Shown: positions 63,350 through 64,000 of the stretch, piece by piece
Numbering within the stretch: the stretch's first letter is position 1
Layout: each line of letters starts with the position of its first letter
Origin: Archivesica marissinica
Taxonomy: Eukaryota; Mollusca; Bivalvia; Venerida; Vesicomyidae
NCBI GenBank assembly: GCA_014843695.1
Contig: CM026390.1
Coordinates: 56,532,156 to 56,596,155, forward strand
Reading direction: 5' to 3'
Length of the DNA: 64,000 nucleotides
Made by a program: the position numbers and the translations under genes
The notes under the pieces: generated by a model
The model's database searches: none
Told to the model about the DNA's origin: nothing
What the model saw: only the letters and a program-made list of their open reading frames with translations

Positions 63350-64000
63350 CTGAAATATACGCAATAACCTTAATCAAACAATTATAACAGTTTTGCTGAA
63401 ATATATGCAACATTCTCTCACTGAAATGTATGCAACATTCTCTCACTGAAATATATGCAACAACCTCTCACTGAAATATATACAACATTCTCTCACTGAA
63501 ATGTATGCAATATTCTCTCACTGAAATATATGCAACATTCTCTCACTGAAATATATGCAACATTCTCTCACTGAAATGTATGCAACAACCTCTCACTGAA
63601 ATATATGCAACATTCTCTCACTGAAATGTTTGCAATATTCTCTCACTGAAATATTTGCAACATTTTCTCACTAAAATATATGCAACATTCTCTCACTGAA
63701 ATAATTATATGCAACATTCTCTCACTGAAATATATGCAACATTTTCTCACTGAAATATATGCAACAATCTCTCACTGAAATATATGCAATATTCTCTCAC
63801 TGAAATATATGCAATATTCTCTCACTGAAATATATGCAACATTCTCCCACTGAAATATATGCAACAATCTCTCACTGAAATATATGCAACATTCTCCCAC
63901 TGAAATATATGCAACATTCTCTCACTGAAATATATGCAACAATCTCTCACTGAAATATATGCAACATTCTCTCACTGAAATATATGCAACAATCTCTCAC
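63350..64000 (+). repeat. 25-bp minisatellite built from an acceptor junction, about 25 copies, running off the edge
   Basis: Unit CTCTCACTGAAATATATGCA + ACATT. In complement TGCATATATTTCAG|TGAGAG, a copy of the acceptor and first bases of the exon at 63251-63349 (TATATTTCAG|TGTGAG). Confidence 0.92.

Overview
The window looks like nuclear DNA of a metazoan, most probably a bivalve mollusc. It is AT-rich, intron-rich and dense in minisatellites. It carries tRNA-headed SINEs, TTAA-flanked MITEs and a decayed LINE of types I associate with bivalve genomes. The species call is an inference; no rRNA or mitochondrial marker is present.

The main gene is on the minus strand: an orthologue of ASH2L (absent, small or homeotic 2-like), the WRAD/COMPASS subunit that stimulates SET1/MLL H3K4 methyltransferases. 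I assembled twelve coding exons by eye, from the start codon at 47341 down to 4425. All eleven junctions have GT..AG borders and matching codon phase. Together they give 1296 coding bases, or 432 residues: a short Pro/Gly N-terminus, a full C4HC3 PHD finger, the winged-helix region, a basic linker and the first part of the SPRY domain. The last roughly 125 residues must lie beyond the left edge. A second, unidentified minus-strand gene has two clear exons at 63013-63106 and 63251-63349, and perhaps a small exon and a terminal exon near 56.2 and 55.9 kb.

Layout: 1-4424 is an ASH2L intron with SINEs, one TTAA MITE and a 22-bp perfect inverted repeat. 4425-13637 holds three SPRY exons and their introns, with 35-, 56/70-, 41- and 90-bp minisatellites. 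13638-35325 is one 21.7-kb intron, holding a nested inverted-repeat element with GC-rich arms (14.6-16.2 kb) and a macrosatellite of eight ~2.1-kb units, each carrying its own 35-bp minisatellite. 35326-47341 holds nine exons, four of them with a minisatellite fused to a splice junction. 47.4-55.9 kb appears intergenic, with a hAT-type element carrying an intact 8-bp target duplication, MITEs, a LINE pseudogene and SINEs. 56-64 kb belongs to the second gene, with 52-, 17-, 87-, 22- and 25-bp arrays.

The most unusual observation is that six minisatellites are tandem copies of exon-intron junctions. Each unit carries the last or first bases of an exon plus the adjoining 5' or 3' splice site (units of 42, about 70, 29, 20, 22 and 25 bp, with about 7 to 109 copies). 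Two other minisatellites were amplified from inside mobile elements, one in a SINE-like repeat and one in LINE reverse-transcriptase sequence. Many of the long open frames in the window are by-products of these arrays and are not genes.
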